Shown: positions 10,467 through 12,870 of the stretch, piece by piece
Numbering within the stretch: position 1 is the stretch's first letter
Layout: every line of letters begins with the position of its first letter
DNA from: Flavobacterium sp.
Lineage (GTDB): Bacteria > Bacteroidota > Bacteroidia > Flavobacteriales > Flavobacteriaceae
Direction: 5' to 3'
Assembly: GCA_030153045.1 (NCBI GenBank)
Contig: JASLID010000093.1
Span: 1 to 12,870 of the forward strand
DNA length: 12,870 bases
Made by a program: the position numbers and the translations under genes
Notes under the pieces: generated by a model
What the model saw: only the letters and a program-made list of their open reading frames with translations
Told to the model about the DNA's origin: nothing
Database searches by the model: none

Positions 10467-12870
10467 TTAATTTCCTCCAATTAAAAAGTTGATATTGATT
10501 ATCGCCTTAGTGTGTTCATTTAAAGTGTCCAGATAACGTGACTTTATAGAAAGAGCCTGAGTAAGGTTCTGGATATACTCAACATATCCAATTTCTCCTT
10601 TTTTATATGAGAATTGGGTAATTCGTAAAATCTGATTTGCTTGTTCAAGCCCTGAAGATTCATAATAATTAAGTAAATCCGTTAATTTCCTGTACTCTTG
10701 TAATTGCTGACTAAAATAGGAATTGAGACTATTTTGGTAACCCTGAGCATCACTCTTTGCTATCTCAGCCTCAATTTTTGCTGATTGCACACGTCCTCGC
10801 TGACTAGAAAAGAATATTGGAATTCCAACCCCAAACTGAACTCCTTGAAAACCGCTAACGCCATCAAGAGACTGATTAAAATAGCCTAGTGAGAGGTCAG
10901 GTAGAAATTTATTCTTTTCTAAACTCAACTGGGATGCCGCTACCGAAATCTTTTGATTGTAGTATGCAAGCATTGGATTTTGTTTAATTGCTGTTGTGTC
11001 AGTGTTGACCGAAAGTGTTTGTCTCAGAAGTTTCTTATCTGCAATCACTATTTCATCATTGGTTCCAAGTAATTTTTGCAATTCCTGTTGATAAATTATC
11101 ATATCAGCCTTAGCTTGACTTTTTTGCAACTGTACTTCCTGATAAATGTTCATTGCGGATAGTTTTTCCAAATTTGATGTTTCTCCGGTTTTGTATTTTA
11201 GCTGTGCAACATCAGAAAATTTTCGATAAATACTATCTTGTGTATTCAACAATTTCAATTTTTCCTTACCTGTAACAAGTTGATAAAATGCGATTTTAAC
11301 ATCACGTATTAACTCATTTTTTGTGAGCGTTTGTACTTTCTCACTTAATACAATATTTTGTTTTTGTACTTTTCCTTGACCTACATATACAGTTGGAAAG
11401 CTAAAGTCCTGAGTAACACCAAAATTGTTATCCTTGTAGGTACTATTGTATTGCCCGTTCAATAATGTGAAACTGGTTTTTGGAATATCAAAGGCGGTCT
11501 TCTTCAATACTTTTTGTTGTTCAACTTGCAATGTTGCTGACTTCATTTGCGGGTTTTTCTCAATTGCAATTTTAATTGCTTCATTCACAGTTAATGGTTT
11601 ATCAGATGTTTGAGCAAATGAAAAAGAAGTGAAAAGAAATAATGCAATCACAAAAGGAGCAGTTCCTATTTTTCTGTGTTTTGCACCAGAAAAGAGTATG
11701 TAAAGCGCAGGCAATACAACCAATGTAAGGAGTGTTGCAGAAATCAGTCCTCCAATAACAACCGATGCCAAAGGTTTTTGAACTTCTGCACCTGCACCTG
11801 TGGAGAATGCCATTGGTAAAAAACCAAGAGCAGCCACTGAAGCCGTCATGATTACAGGCCGCAATCGGTGTTTGGTACCAAGCCGCACTCGTTCATAAAT
11901 ATCCGAAATCCCTTCTTTTTCAAGAGAATTAAATTCCCCAATAAGCACAATCCCATTTAAAACTGCAACCCCGAACAAGGCAATAAAACCAACACCCGCT
12001 GAGATACTAAAAGGCATATCTCGTATCCACAAGGCGAATATTCCTCCAATAGCCGAAAGTGGAATAGCCGTAAAAATAAGTAAAGTTTGTTTTAATGAAT
12101 GAAAAGTGAAATATAGCAGAATTAAAATTAATCCTAATGCAATAGGCAAAGATACTGCTAAACGACTATTCGCTTCTTTTAGGTTTTGAAACTGTCCACC
12201 ATAAGTAATGTAATAACCTGGCGGAAGTTTAAGATTCTTATCTAGTTTTGCTTGAATTTCCTCAACGAGACTTTCAACATCTCGACCGCGAACATTGAAG
12301 CCAACATACACTCTTCTCTTTCCGTTTTCTCGTGATACTTGTGCAGGTGCATCTACAATTTTAATATCTGCCAACTGGTTTAACGGAATCTTACCACCCG
12401 AAGGCAACGGAATGTAAAGGTTTTCGATATTGAGTATATCTTCCCGTAAGTCACGCTTAAGACGGACAATCATATCGAATCGCATTTCATTTTCAAAAAC
12501 AACACCTGCTACATTTCCTGCAAAGGCAGTATTTAAAATCATATTGACGTCTGAGATAGTTAAACCGTATTGTGCAATTTTGTCACGATTGTATTCGACA
12601 ACTATCTGTGGTAAACCTGTTGCTTTTTCAATGGTGGGCTCTGTAACACCTTGCACGGGTGCTATTAAAGTACCAACTATTTTTGCTTGTTTTGCTAATT
12701 CGTCAAGATCATCACCAAATATCTTTATTGCCACATCCTGTCGTATTCCTGTCATCAATTCATTAAAACGCATTTGCATCGGTTGAGTTACTTCGACATT
12801 GACGCCGGGCAACACTGATAAAACTTCCTCAATTTTCTCTTGCATCTCCTCACGTGAATCGGCGCTAGTC
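10467..12870 (-). CDS. CusA/CzcA-type RND pump fused to TolC-like outer-membrane factor (5' partial)
   Basis: An open frame running to the right edge; at least 800 residues are visible. The first part is the C-terminal half of a heavy-metal RND pump: porter-domain sequence VEVTQPMQMRFNELMTGIRQ and KIFGDDLDELAKQ, then the second membrane bundle (LPIALGLILILLYF, AIPLSAIGGIFALWI, SAGVGFIALFGVAVLNGIVL, LRPVIMTASVAALGFLPMAF, VVIGGLISATLLTLVVLPALYILF). After a short basic linker GAKHRK comes a signal-peptide-like segment APFVIALFLFTSFSFAQ (bases 11610-11660). It is followed by about 380 residues of an outer-membrane efflux protein (TSDKPLTVNEAIKIAIEKNP, paired OEP repeats, C-terminal YVEYIQNLTQALSIK) that would form the CusC/TolC component. 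Such fusions are known in Bacteroidota. The N-terminal pump half with the proton-relay residues is outside the window, so metal specificity cannot be judged. First visible gene of the metal operon; its promoter is off the edge. Confidence 0.95.
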   Translation of the reverse strand, partial: TSADSREEMQEKIEEVLSVLPGVNVEVTQPMQMRFNELMTGIRQDVAIKIFGDDLDELAKQAKIVGTLIAPVQGVTEPTIEKATGLPQIVVEYNRDKIAQYGLTISDVNMILNTAFAGNVAGVVFENEMRFDMIVRLKRDLREDILNIENLYIPLPSGGKIPLNQLADIKIVDAPAQVSRENGKRRVYVGFNVRGRDVESLVEEIQAKLDKNLKLPPGYYITYGGQFQNLKEANSRLAVSLPIALGLILILLYFTFHSLKQTLLIFTAIPLSAIGGIFALWIRDMPFSISAGVGFIALFGVAVLNGIVLIGEFNSLEKEGISDIYERVRLGTKHRLRPVIMTASVAALGFLPMAFSTGAGAEVQKPLASVVIGGLISATLLTLVVLPALYILFSGAKHRKIGTAPFVIALFLFTSFSFAQTSDKPLTVNEAIKIAIEKNPQMKSATLQVEQQKVLKKTAFDIPKTSFTLLNGQYNSTYKDNNFGVTQDFSFPTVYVGQGKVQKQNIVLSEKVQTLTKNELIRDVKIAFYQLVTGKEKLKLLNTQDSIYRKFSDVAQLKYKTGETSNLEKLSAMNIYQEVQLQKSQAKADMIIYQQELQKLLGTNDEIVIADKKLLRQTLSVNTDTTAIKQNPMLAYYNQKISVAASQLSLEKNKFLPDLSLGYFNQSLDGVSGFQGVQFGVGIPIFFSSQRGRVQSAKIEAEIAKSDAQGYQNSLNSYFSQQLQEYRKLTDLLNYYESSGLEQANQILRITQFSYKKGEIGYVEYIQNLTQALSIKSRYLDTLNEHTKAIININFLIGGN

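Noticed and set aside
10430..10480. Longer start for the RND adaptor at 10480 or 10450
   Set aside because: The ATG at 10429 gives a standard lipoprotein signal with a short basic n-region. The longer forms put 7 or 17 extra hydrophilic residues before it, and the longest overlaps the upstream gene. They cannot be excluded.
12430..12786. Plus-strand open frame opposite the RND pump gene
   Set aside because: Antisense shadow of strongly conserved RND sequence, with no family resemblance or leader signal.
1..12870. CRISPR arrays, tRNA or rRNA genes, transposase or integrase genes
   Set aside because: No regularly spaced repeats, no tRNA or rRNA-like sequence, and no recombinase motifs were seen on either strand.

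Overview
The window reads as chromosomal DNA of a Flavobacterium-like member of the Bacteroidota. The evidence is AT-rich DNA, A-rich leaders without Shine-Dalgarno sequences, matches to the Bacteroidota -7 promoter element TAnnTTTG, secretory signal peptides ending in AQ or GQ, and RND/outer-membrane-factor fusion genes typical of that phylum. No species can be named from sequence alone.

Layout. (1) 1-4659 looks like ordinary chromosome. It holds the 5' end of menD and a small membrane protein on the minus strand. On the plus strand are a GNAT acetyltransferase, prmA, clpS, and a two-gene unit pairing an alkylglycerol-monooxygenase-like sterol-desaturase-family protein with a YhhN/TMEM86 lysoplasmalogenase-like protein. 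That pair suggests ether-lipid breakdown. (2) 4679-6393 is an array of three short genes. Each is bounded by its own perfect 9-10 bp inverted repeat and followed by a long imperfect hairpin sharing AACAGCGGTTT on the left and CGGGACGTTAG on the right. This is the architecture of integron gene cassettes with attC sites. No integrase is in the window and the third attC is only a left half. Two of the three cassette products carry signal peptides. (3) 6394-6505 is a gene-free junction, closed by a strong bidirectional terminator at 6506-6539. (4) 6560-12870 is a minus-strand heavy-metal efflux operon that begins outside the window. In transcription order it encodes a CusA/CzcA pump fused to a TolC-like outer-membrane factor, a periplasmic adaptor lipoprotein, a 73-residue membrane protein, a 71-residue Cys/His-rich lipoprotein, and a Zn/Cd/Pb-type P-type ATPase.

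How the genes work together. In the metal operon the ATPase would move divalent metal from cytoplasm to periplasm, and the RND-adaptor-OMF assembly would expel it across the outer membrane. The most distinctive feature is a strictly phased repeat, Cys every sixth residue with His midway, in 18-residue units. It occurs both in the small lipoprotein and as an insertion in the adaptor, suggesting a shared periplasmic metal-binding module that buffers metal or hands it to the pump. The two findings most worth following are this repeat and the integrase-less cassette array.
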